Shown one piece after another: positions 16,338-23,466 of a stretch of DNA of 64,000 nt. Numbering within the stretch: the stretch's first letter is position 1; each line of letters opens with the position of its first letter. A program made the position numbers and the translations under genes. The notes below the pieces were generated by a model that had not been told where the DNA came from, did no database searches, and saw only the letters and a program-made list of their open reading frames with translations. Source of the DNA: Couchioplanes azureus (GTDB taxonomy: Bacteria; Actinomycetota; Actinomycetes; Mycobacteriales; Micromonosporaceae); NCBI RefSeq assembly GCF_014648355.1, contig NZ_BMQY01000003.1, forward strand, positions 331,916 to 395,915, read 5' to 3'.

Positions 16338-17330
16338 TTACCCCGTGCGCTGCTCCGGTACACCGGGCTGGGGCGTGCCGGGCTCCCAGCGGTCGCGCAG
16401 CGCCGGCCGGGTGATGCCCACCCGCTGCGCCTCGAGCTGGGCGGCGAAAGCGAGACCGAGGAAGAGCGCGATACCGGTGAGGTTGGCCCACAGCAGCAGC
16501 GCCATGATCGCGGTGAGCGGGCCGTAGGTGGCGTCGAAGCCGTCGCTGACCCGCACGTACCCGGCCAGGAGCAGGCTGGAGGCCCACCACAGCACGGTGG
16601 AGAGGGTGGCGCCGAAGAGCAGCCAGCTGAGCGCGGGCTGGTTGCGGCGCGGGGCGTGCCGGAACAGCAGCCCGACCGCGAAGACGATGAGCAGCAGGCT
16701 CAGCGGCCACCGGACGACGTCGAACGCCAGGTGGGCGCCGTAGCCCCAGCCGGCCTGCCGGGCGATCGACTCGCCGGTCGCATGGCCCGCCACGAGCAGC
16801 AGGAAGCCGAAGAGCGCGGGCAGACCGGCCACCACGGCCAGCACGGCGGCGCGCGTGTACTTCTCCAGGGCGTTGCGGTCGCGTTCCACGCCGTAGATGC
16901 GGTTGGCGCCGCGCTCGATCTGCGCCATCGCCGTGGTCAGCGCCACCAGGCCGGTCAGCAGGCCGAGCACGAGCGCCAGCTCGCCGGCGTCCTCGGTGCG
17001 GTCGTCGTCCTGGAGCAGCTCGCGCACCAGCGGTTCGCTGGCGCCGGGGGTGAGGGCGAGCACGGTGTCGGCGACGACCTGGCCGCCCTCCTCGGCGCCC
17101 AGGTCGGTGGCCAGCCCGGACAGCGCGATCATGAAGGGCACGATGGCCAGGCAGAGCTGGAACGCCAGGGCGCGCGAGTGGCTGAAGCCGTCGCCGTACC
17201 GGAAGCGGATGAAGGCGTCCCGCAGCAGATGCCACCGCCCGTAACGGCGCAGCGCGTGGAAGGCATCGTCCGCCGAGAGCTCGTCCCCCGGCATCATCCT
17301 GGTCTCAGGTACGGGCTTGGTGCTGCTCAC
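16338..17330 (-). CDS. YihY/BrkB-family membrane protein
   Basis: About 330 residues with roughly six membrane helices. The N-terminal region (GDGFSHSRALAFQLCLAI) and the segment IYGVERDRNALEKYTRAA are characteristic of the YihY/BrkB (formerly ribonuclease BN) family of inner-membrane proteins, whose molecular role is unsettled. The start is the GTG at 17330 that overlaps the lipid-kinase stop as GTGA and has GGAGGA six bases upstream; the frame continues open further upstream but that part is antisense-like. It is 33 bases from the PAP2 gene. Confidence 0.87.
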   Translation of the reverse strand: MSSTKPVPETRMMPGDELSADDAFHALRRYGRWHLLRDAFIRFRYGDGFSHSRALAFQLCLAIVPFMIALSGLATDLGAEEGGQVVADTVLALTPGASEPLVRELLQDDDRTEDAGELALVLGLLTGLVALTTAMAQIERGANRIYGVERDRNALEKYTRAAVLAVVAGLPALFGFLLLVAGHATGESIARQAGWGYGAHLAFDVVRWPLSLLLIVFAVGLLFRHAPRRNQPALSWLLFGATLSTVLWWASSLLLAGYVRVSDGFDATYGPLTAIMALLLWANLTGIALFLGLAFAAQLEAQRVGITRPALRDRWEPGTPQPGVPEQRTG

Positions 17331-18298
17331 TTTCTTTCCTCCGCCGCGGCGCGCACCTCCTCGGCGGCCTGCTCGGCGGCGCCGCTGTCGTGGGCGAGGT
17401 CGGGATCGCTGTCCGGCTGGGGCACGCACAGCAGCAGGGCGCGGGGCCGGATCCCGATCGACATGCTCAGACCCGGCTCGATGAGGTCGCCGTCGAGCTG
17501 GCGCGGCTGCGGCGAGATGCCGCGGATCTCCACCCGCCGGGCGGTGTACCTCTCCATCCGCGGTATCCGCTCCCGGCGCCGGACCACCGCCCAGGCCAGC
17601 GCGGCCCAGTGCGCGAGGTTGCGCGGGCTGAGGATCGCGACGTCGAGGCGGCCGTCGGCCGGGTCGGCCTCGCTGAGCAGCCGTACGCCGCCCTGCAGCC
17701 GCCCCACGTTGCCGACGATGACGGTCCGGGCCCGGCGGCGCAACGCCGGCTTGCCGTCCAGCGAGATGACCACGGGCATAGGCTTGTCCCGCAGGTGCTT
17801 GAGCGCGCCGCCCACGTACGCGATCCAGCCGATGTGCTTCTTGGCGGTCTCGGAGGTGCCCGCGAGCATCTGCGCGTCGAAGCCCATGCCCGCCATGACC
17901 GCGAAGCACCGGTCCCCGCAGACGCCGACGTCGATCCGGCGCCGGCCGCCCTGCAGCGCGATCTCCACGCCGGTGGCGGCGTCGCCGTTGAGGCCCAGGT
18001 TGGCGGCGAGCAGGTTGCCGGTGCCGGCGGGGATCACGGCCAGCGCGACGTCGGTGCCGGCCAGGGCGCCGACGGCCGCCATGATCGTGCCGTCGCCGCC
18101 GCAGACGAAGACCAGCTCGGCGCCCTTCTCGATCGCCTCCAGGGTCTGGCCGCGGCCCGAGTCCTCCCGCGTCGTCTCCAGCCACTGGGGCTCGGGCCAG
18201 CCGGCCGCCGCGAGTCCCCCGACGATGGTGCGGCGCAGCAGGTCCAGGTCGGGAACCTTCACGGGGTTCACGACGACGGCGGTACGCGGTCCGGTCAC
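17327..18298 (-). CDS. Diacylglycerol/sphingosine kinase-family lipid kinase
   Basis: About 323 residues with the DAGK catalytic fold. AVVVNPVKV opens the protein, VCGGDGTIMAAVGAL is the ATP-binding glycine motif, and AVIPAGTGNLLAANLGL follows. The C-terminal beta-sandwich carries ADPADGRLDVAILSPR and the LDGDL motif. The enzyme phosphorylates diacylglycerol or a related lipid alcohol at the membrane. The frame extends to a GTG at 18325, but the GTG at 18298 fits the family's length better; neither has a good ribosome site. First gene of a four-gene minus-strand operon and divergent from the YndJ operon. Confidence 0.87.
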   Translation of the reverse strand: MTGPRTAVVVNPVKVPDLDLLRRTIVGGLAAAGWPEPQWLETTREDSGRGQTLEAIEKGAELVFVCGGDGTIMAAVGALAGTDVALAVIPAGTGNLLAANLGLNGDAATGVEIALQGGRRRIDVGVCGDRCFAVMAGMGFDAQMLAGTSETAKKHIGWIAYVGGALKHLRDKPMPVVISLDGKPALRRRARTVIVGNVGRLQGGVRLLSEADPADGRLDVAILSPRNLAHWAALAWAVVRRRERIPRMERYTARRVEIRGISPQPRQLDGDLIEPGLSMSIGIRPRALLLCVPQPDSDPDLAHDSGAAEQAAEEVRAAAEERK

Positions 18299-18366
18299 GG
18301 CGACAGTGTGCCGGACCGGGATCACAACGGCGACTCGAGATTCCAGGGGTTACAGTGGCATCGGCA

Positions 18367-18384
18367 ACTTGAACGCGTTCAAGT
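18367..18384. promoter_or_regulatory. Perfect 18-bp palindrome, probable operator
   Basis: ACTTGAACGCGTTCAAGT reads the same on both strands. It lies in the short gap between the divergent lipid-kinase and YndJ operons, just after a -10-like TACAGT (18351-18356) for the plus strand. The TTGAAC...GTTCAA half-sites resemble TetR-type operators, including lipid-metabolism regulators. No such regulator is encoded in the window. Confidence 0.65.
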
Positions 18385-18396
18385 GAGGGGGTCGCG

Positions 18397-19215
18397 ATGG
18401 GAGTGTTGGTCAACCTGCTGGTTGCGGTGGGCATGCTGGTCGTCGTCCCGGCGGGGCTGCGCCTGCTCGACGATCCGGCGGCCGGCTTCGCCCGGCGGGC
18501 CTGGCCCTTCGGCGCCGTGGCCGGCGCGCTCAGCCTGTGGCTGCCGCGCGGCGCGGCCGCCACGGCGCTGGCCACCGGCTATGCGGTCACGGCGGCGGTG
18601 CTCTGTGCGTACGCGCTCAGCAGACCGGCCCGCCCCCGCCGCGAGCGGGCCGCCGAGGCCGCCGTGCTGACCGCGCTGATCGGCCCGGCCGTGGCCGCCG
18701 GCGCCCTGGTCGCCGAGCGCAGCGGATATCACCTGTTCGGGTTCGAGCTGGACGTGCTGTCGCTGACCGTGGCGCACTTCCACTTCGCGGGCTTCGCGGC
18801 GGCGCTCGTCGCCGGCCTGCAGACCCGGGTCCGGCCCGGACCGGCCGCCGACGCCGCGGCGCTGACCGTGCCGGCCGGCACCCTGATCGTGTTCGTGGGC
18901 TACTTCACCGCCGAGTGGGTCGAGCTCGCCGGGGCCCTCGTGCTGACCGCCGGCATGTGGATGGTGGGCGCGCTGACCTGGCTGCACGCCCGCACCGGCG
19001 CGCCGGACCGGCTCACCGCGGCACTGCTGGGCGGCTCGGCCCTCGTGCTGGCGGCCTCCATGGTGCTGGCGGTGAGCTGGGCGCTCGGCGAGGCCACCGG
19101 ACTGCCGCACCCGTCGCTCGCCTGGATGGCCGCGACGCACGGAGTGGCGAACGCGCTCGGATTCGCGGTGTGCGGCATGGTGGGCTGGCGCCGCGCCGGG
19201 GCAATCCTCCAGTGA
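18397..19215 (+). CDS. YndJ-family membrane protein
   Basis: A 272-residue integral membrane protein with about eight or nine helices. The family hallmark is the histidine-rich LTVAHFHFAGFAAALVAG near residue 125, with further histidines in AATHGVANALGF. YndJ proteins are annotated as transporters, but no substrate is known to me. The ATG at 18397 has GAGGGGG eight bases upstream. It leads a four-gene operon (YndJ, DUF1990, metallo-hydrolase, DedA) whose junctions are 14 bases or GTGA overlaps, so the proteins probably act together at the membrane. Confidence 0.8.
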   Translation: MGVLVNLLVAVGMLVVVPAGLRLLDDPAAGFARRAWPFGAVAGALSLWLPRGAAATALATGYAVTAAVLCAYALSRPARPRRERAAEAAVLTALIGPAVAAGALVAERSGYHLFGFELDVLSLTVAHFHFAGFAAALVAGLQTRVRPGPAADAAALTVPAGTLIVFVGYFTAEWVELAGALVLTAGMWMVGALTWLHARTGAPDRLTAALLGGSALVLAASMVLAVSWALGEATGLPHPSLAWMAATHGVANALGFAVCGMVGWRRAGAILQ

Positions 19216-19229
19216 CCGAAGGGACACCC

Positions 19230-19739
19230 ATGTTCACCTACGCCGAGGTCGGTGCCACGCTGCACGGGTCGCTGCCCGCCGGCTACCGCCACCTGCGCTA
19301 CCGCACTTTGCTCGGGCGCGACGCCGGCGCGCTCTTCGACTGCGCGGCCGAGGCGATCCTGACGTTCCGCATGCACCGCGGCACCGGCGCCAAGATCCGG
19401 GCGGACGCCGTCCGGGCCGCACCGGGCGTACGGCTCACGGTGGGCGCCGGGCCGCTGCGCGTGCCCTGCGAGGTGGTGTGGACGGCCGAGGAGCCCGGCC
19501 GCGCCGGTTTCGGGTACGGCACACTGCCCGGTCACCAGGCCCGCGGCGAGGAGGCCTTCACCGTGGAACGCGACGCCGCGGGCGACGTGTGGTTCTCGGT
19601 GACCGCGTTCAGCCTGCCCGCGCGCCCGCTGATGCGCCTCGGCGGGCCGGTCGCCGTGCTCGCCCAGCACCTGTACGCCCGGGTGTGCGGACGCGCCCTC
19701 AAGAAGGTGTGCGCGCGGTCCCGTACGGTTGATCCGTGA
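19230..19739 (+). CDS. DUF1990 (UPF0548) family protein
   Basis: A 169-residue soluble protein of the DUF1990 family: an N-terminal conserved GYRHLRYRTLLG region, the RAAPGVRLTVGAGPLRVPCEVVW core, and FGYGTLPGHQARGEEAFTVE. The fold is of the START/SRPBCC-like ligand-binding type as far as known, with no established substrate. Adjacent YndJ and DUF1990 genes recur in bacteria, which supports a functional pair. The ATG at 19230 has AAGGGA upstream. The last codons overlap the GTG of the next gene. Confidence 0.8.
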   Translation: MFTYAEVGATLHGSLPAGYRHLRYRTLLGRDAGALFDCAAEAILTFRMHRGTGAKIRADAVRAAPGVRLTVGAGPLRVPCEVVWTAEEPGRAGFGYGTLPGHQARGEEAFTVERDAAGDVWFSVTAFSLPARPLMRLGGPVAVLAQHLYARVCGRALKKVCARSRTVDP

Positions 19740-20512
19740 CCGACACGAGCGTCACCTGGTGGGGGCACAGCACCATGTGGCTGACCGACTCCGGCGTCAG
19801 CCTGCTCACCGACCCGTTGCTCACCGACCGGCTGGTCCACCTGCGCCGGATGGCGGGACCGTCGCCCGCGCTGCCGGGCGCCCCGGACGCGGTGCTGCTG
19901 TCGCACCTGCACGCCGACCACTTCCATCTGCCGTCGCTCCGGGCGGTGCCCGGAGAGCCGCTGCTCGTCGTCCCCCGGGGCGCGGCCGCCTTCGTGGCCG
20001 GATCCCTGGGCCGGGCGTACGGCGAGCGCTGTGTCGAGCTGGAGCCCGGCGAGGAGACGACGGTCGGGGCGGTGCGGGTCCGGGCGGTGCCCGCGGCCCA
20101 CGACGGCGGCCGGGGCCCCTGGTCGCGCCTGCGCTCGGTGGCGATGGGTTTCGTGGTCGAGGGGGCCGCCCGCACCTGGTACGCCGGCGACACCGGCCTG
20201 TTCGACGGCATGTCCGCGCTCGGCCCGCTCGACCTGGCCCTGATCCCGGTCGGCGGCTGGGGTCCCACGCTGGGCGCGCACGGTCACCTGGACGCGGCCC
20301 ACGGCGCGGAGGCCCTGCGCCGGGTCAAGGCCGCCTGGGCGGTGCCGGTGCACTACGGCACGTTCTGGCCGATCGGCATGGCCCGCTTCCGCACCCACAT
20401 GTTCCGGGACCCGGGCACGGAGTTCGCCCGCCGGGCCGCGACCGCCGCGCCGGACGCCCGGGTACGCGTCCTGGCCCAGGGCGAGACCCTCACGATCGAG
20501 CCGGCCGCGTGA
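19736..20512 (+). CDS. MBL-fold metallo-hydrolase (UlaG/NAPE-PLD-like)
   Basis: A 258-residue metallo-beta-lactamase-fold enzyme. TWWGHSTMWL and the metal motif SHLHADHFHLPS are near the N-terminus, AAHDGGRGPWSRL gives the third histidine, GDTGLFDGM the bridging Asp, and VPVHYGTFWP the last His. This layout matches L-ascorbate-6-phosphate lactonase and N-acyl-phosphatidylethanolamine phospholipase D relatives; given the membrane-lipid setting a phospholipid substrate is possible. The GTG start overlaps the DUF1990 stop. Confidence 0.85.
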   Translation: MTDTSVTWWGHSTMWLTDSGVSLLTDPLLTDRLVHLRRMAGPSPALPGAPDAVLLSHLHADHFHLPSLRAVPGEPLLVVPRGAAAFVAGSLGRAYGERCVELEPGEETTVGAVRVRAVPAAHDGGRGPWSRLRSVAMGFVVEGAARTWYAGDTGLFDGMSALGPLDLALIPVGGWGPTLGAHGHLDAAHGAEALRRVKAAWAVPVHYGTFWPIGMARFRTHMFRDPGTEFARRAATAAPDARVRVLAQGETLTIEPAA

Positions 20513-21081
20513 TCTCCGAACTCGGCGCCCTGGCCTGGCTCCTCGCGGTCGTGGCCTTCGGCGCGATCGTCCCGGTCGTCCCCACCGGCGCCGCGGTCAG
20601 CGGCGCGGCGGTCCTCGCGTTCCACGACCATCCCTGGCTGATCGTCCTCGTGGTCGCCGCGGGCGCGGCCGGCGCCTATGCCGGCGACCTCGTCATGTAC
20701 GCGATGTGCCGGGCCGGCGGGGAGCAGCTCGCCCGCCGCCTGCGCTGGCTGCGTGACGAGGAACGCCTGGTCCCGCTGAAGGAGCGGCTGCGGCGCGGCC
20801 AGATCCCGGTGCTGCTGGTCTCGCGGCTGCTGCCCGGCGGCCGGGTGCCGGTCCTGCTCGCGGCGGCGTTCCTGGGGCTGAGCTGGCGCACCTTCGTCGT
20901 CGCCAACCTGCCGGCCTGCGCCCTGTGGTCCGCCGTGTACGCCGGCATCGGGGTGGCGGGCGGCTCCATCTTCCCGGAGCCGTGGCAGGGCGTGCTGGCG
21001 GCCGTCGCCCTGGTGCTGGTGATCAGCCAGGCGGTCAACCTGGTGAACAAGCGGCGCGCCGCCTCCAGCCCGGCGGCGTAG
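20509..21081 (+). CDS. DedA/SNARE-associated family membrane protein
   Basis: About 190 residues with four to five membrane segments. GAYAGDLVMYAMCRAGG, VSRLLPGGRVPVLLAAAFLG and the arginine-rich loop between helices are typical of the DedA family, whose members act as lipid scramblases or flippases affecting undecaprenyl-phosphate and phosphatidylethanolamine distribution. The GTG at 20509 overlaps the previous stop as GTGA. It ends the operon and faces the serine-hydrolase gene across 8 bases. Confidence 0.85.
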   Translation: MISELGALAWLLAVVAFGAIVPVVPTGAAVSGAAVLAFHDHPWLIVLVVAAGAAGAYAGDLVMYAMCRAGGEQLARRLRWLRDEERLVPLKERLRRGQIPVLLVSRLLPGGRVPVLLAAAFLGLSWRTFVVANLPACALWSAVYAGIGVAGGSIFPEPWQGVLAAVALVLVISQAVNLVNKRRAASSPAA

Positions 21082-21089
21082 GCGGTCGT

Positions 21090-22028
21090 TCAGTATTTGA
21101 GGTGCTGCCGGGTCAGCGTGGCGACCCGCTCGACGAGCTCGATGCCGGCGTTCATGGACGGGTTGCCGTGCGAGAGGACCGCGATCGAGACGTCCGTCTG
21201 GTCGTCCGCCGACACGACCCGGCCGATCGAGTTGACCGCCCACCGGCCGCCGTCCGCCGTGCGGGTGTCCCAGCCGTTCTTGACGGTCGCCGCCTCGCCC
21301 CGCTCGGCGACCTCCGGGACGCCCCACTGCTGGCTCTCGATCACCGTGCTCATCATCAGGAACGCGGTCTGGCGCGAGTCGGCGTCCAGCGGGCTGCGGG
21401 TGTCGGCCAGCGCGTCGAGCAGGGTGACCTGATCGTCGACCGTCGTCGTGGTCAGGCCCCAGGCGGCGCTGACCCGCGTCTCGGTGAGGCCGAGGCGCTC
21501 GTTGCACCTCGTGACGGCGATGCGGCCGCCGAGCTGCTCGAAGAGCTTGGAGGTGGCGTCGTTGTCGCTGCGCCGGATCATCGGCTCCGCCAGCGCCCGC
21601 TCCCCCGGGGTGAGCTCGCGGTCCTCGTCCTGGGCCCGCAGCAGCAGGCAGGCCAGCACCTGCACCTTGACGATGCTGGCGGTGTCGTAGGCCGCCGAGC
21701 CCCGGTAGGAGTAGCGCTCACCCGTCCGCCTGTTCAGCACGGCGACGGAGAACTCGGGGGCCTCGGCGGCGACCTGCTTCAGCGCCTCGTCGAGCTTCTT
21801 GGCCCGCCGGGCCCGCTCGGCCTTGGCCAGCTCCTCCGGGCTCGGTCCGCGGGAGGTCGCGCGGGGCGTGGCCGTGCGGGGCGACGACGTGTCGCCGCCG
21901 ATCGTCAGCGAGCTGGGCAGCAGCCCGGAACCACCGCGGCCGTCCTGGATGCCGAGCCCGATCAGGGCGACGCCACCCACGATGATCACCATCGCGAGCG
22001 CGAGGATCCACTGCCGGGTGTGCCGCAC
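21090..22028 (-). CDS. Membrane-anchored serine hydrolase, class A beta-lactamase fold
   Basis: A 312-residue protein: a short cytoplasmic start, one membrane-spanning signal anchor (residues about 6-26), a charged linker, then a penicillin-recognising domain. The S-x-x-K motif is TASIVKV, the SDN loop is RRSDNDATS, and the third motif is VKNGW where KTG is usual. There is no clear Glu166-type omega loop, so efficient beta-lactamase action is doubtful; a peptidase or transpeptidase-like role in the cell wall is possible. It starts with GTG without a clear ribosome site. Confidence 0.82.
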   Translation of the reverse strand: MRHTRQWILALAMVIIVGGVALIGLGIQDGRGGSGLLPSSLTIGGDTSSPRTATPRATSRGPSPEELAKAERARRAKKLDEALKQVAAEAPEFSVAVLNRRTGERYSYRGSAAYDTASIVKVQVLACLLLRAQDEDRELTPGERALAEPMIRRSDNDATSKLFEQLGGRIAVTRCNERLGLTETRVSAAWGLTTTTVDDQVTLLDALADTRSPLDADSRQTAFLMMSTVIESQQWGVPEVAERGEAATVKNGWDTRTADGGRWAVNSIGRVVSADDQTDVSIAVLSHGNPSMNAGIELVERVATLTRQHLKY

Positions 22029-22149
22029 CCATGCATAGTGCCGTGCTCGCGGCGAGATCCCAAGCCTTGCGCGGGAGGTTCATGTCAGAACACTCTGTGC
22101 ATGATCACTTGTACGGTTGGTCATGGACCGGGGTGGGCACAATGGGGGC

Positions 22150-23349
22150 ATGTCCCTCCTCCCGTCCCCCGCCGCCCTCCTCGACCTCTCCCGCTACGCC
22201 GTCGGCCAGGTGGTCGGCACGGCCGCGACCCTCGCCACCGTGCCCGTGCGGCTGCTGAGCCTGCTGGGCCAGACCGAGCTGCTCGTCGGCCGGGTCACCG
22301 TGCTCGCCGAGCGCGCCGACGGCCTGATCGACCGGATCGAGCGCACCGTGGACACCGTCGAGTCCCTGATCGCCCGGGTCGACGACACGGTCGGCGGCGC
22401 CCGCACCCTGATGGCCCGCGTCGACGGCACGGTCACCGGGGCAGACGCCCTGGTGAAGCGGGTCGAGGGCACCGTCAGCGGCGCCGACGCCCTGATGGCG
22501 CGGGTCGACGGCACGGTCACCGGGGCCGACGCGCTGGTGGGACGGGCCGGTGGGACGGCCGACGACGTGGCGGCCCTCGTCGCGCGGGCCCGTGGCACCG
22601 CCGGTGACGTGGAGGCCCTCGTCGCGCGGGCCGGTGGCACCGCCGAGAACGTCGAGGCCCTGATGGCGCGGGTGGGAGACACCGCCGCGACGGCGGAGAC
22701 GATCATGGCCCGGGTGGCCGCCACGGCCGCGGAGGCCGAGTCCGTCATGGCGCGGATCGACGGCGCGGCCCGGGAGACAGAGGCGATCATGGCGCGGGTC
22801 CTGGACACCGCCGGGGAGGCGCAGACGCTGGTGGCGCGGGTCGACCGCACCGCCGGCGAGGCGGGCACCCTGGTCGGCTCCGTGGGCGGGACCGTCGCGG
22901 ACGCCGCCGACGCCGTCCGGGAGACCAAGGCGATCCTGGCGGCGGCGGCGCTCGCGGTGCAGGAGGTCGCGGCGATCACCAGTACGGCGTCCGCGGTGGT
23001 GGCACAGGCCGGGGGCACGTCCACGGAGGCGAAGGAGCTGCTCGACGGTTACGCGCCCACGCTGCGCCGGGCCGCCCCGCTCGCCGCGCGCTTCGTCGAG
23101 GAGCTGACGCCCGAGGAGGTCACCGCGGCGATCAAGATGATCGACGAGCTGCCGCGGCTGCGGGAGCACCTCAGCAACGACGTCATGCCGCTGCTCGGCA
23201 AGCTGGACCAGGTGGGACCGGACCTGCACGCGCTGCTCGCGGTCACCAACGACCTGCACCTGGCCATCGTCGGCCTGCCGGGACTGAAGCTGCTGCGCCG
23301 CCGCGGCGAGGAGCGGGTGGCCGAGGAGAACCTGCCAGACGCCCGCTGA
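22150..23349 (+). CDS. 14-residue-repeat amphipathic helical protein
   Basis: A 399-residue protein. After an N-terminal hydrophobic stretch (residues 5-45), residues 45-254 consist of about fifteen consecutive 14-residue units around the theme LxARVDGTVxGADA. A less regular helical part follows, with a basic C-terminus (LLRRRGEERVAEENLPDAR). Two heptads per unit suggest a long amphipathic or coiled-coil helix like apolipoprotein repeats, able to lie on a membrane. Similar actinobacterial proteins are often annotated as Mistic-like atypical membrane-integrating proteins; I cannot confirm function. The ATG at 22150 follows GGGGG. Confidence 0.7.
   Translation: MSLLPSPAALLDLSRYAVGQVVGTAATLATVPVRLLSLLGQTELLVGRVTVLAERADGLIDRIERTVDTVESLIARVDDTVGGARTLMARVDGTVTGADALVKRVEGTVSGADALMARVDGTVTGADALVGRAGGTADDVAALVARARGTAGDVEALVARAGGTAENVEALMARVGDTAATAETIMARVAATAAEAESVMARIDGAARETEAIMARVLDTAGEAQTLVARVDRTAGEAGTLVGSVGGTVADAADAVRETKAILAAAALAVQEVAAITSTASAVVAQAGGTSTEAKELLDGYAPTLRRAAPLAARFVEELTPEEVTAAIKMIDELPRLREHLSNDVMPLLGKLDQVGPDLHALLAVTNDLHLAIVGLPGLKLLRRRGEERVAEENLPDAR
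22282..22911 (+). repeat. Fifteen tandem 42-bp coding repeats
   Basis: In-frame units of 42 bases encode the 14-residue repeats of the gene at 22150. The central units (for example around 22408-22533) are nearly identical and the outer ones diverge, which suggests expansion by internal duplication. Confidence 0.8.
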
Positions 23350-23375
23350 GCTGTGCCTATTTACCGTCGTACACA

Positions 23376-23428
23376 TTGACGAAACAAACTGGCCACAGTT
23401 ACCGTGGCGGCATCGTGAGAGCGCTCTC
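23376..23428 (+). promoter_or_regulatory. Promoter and LacI-type operator of the GH81 gene
   Basis: A -35 TTGACG (23376-23381), 18-base spacer and -10 TACCGT (23400-23405) precede a perfect 12-bp palindrome GAGAGCGCTCTC (23417-23428) at about the transcript start. The centre AGCGCT is the usual core of actinobacterial LacI-family operators that repress glycosidase genes until the sugar is present. Confidence 0.65.
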
Positions 23429-23466
23429 TCACGCTCCGGCGACCCCCGAATCCCCCGGAGGTACCG

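Noticed and set aside
14529..18386. A plus-strand open frame of 1285 codons
   Set aside because: It lies antisense to the endonuclease/phosphatase, PAP2, BrkB and lipid kinase genes, all with clear family motifs; its translation is rich in R, P, A and Q without domains. Long antisense frames are common at this GC content.
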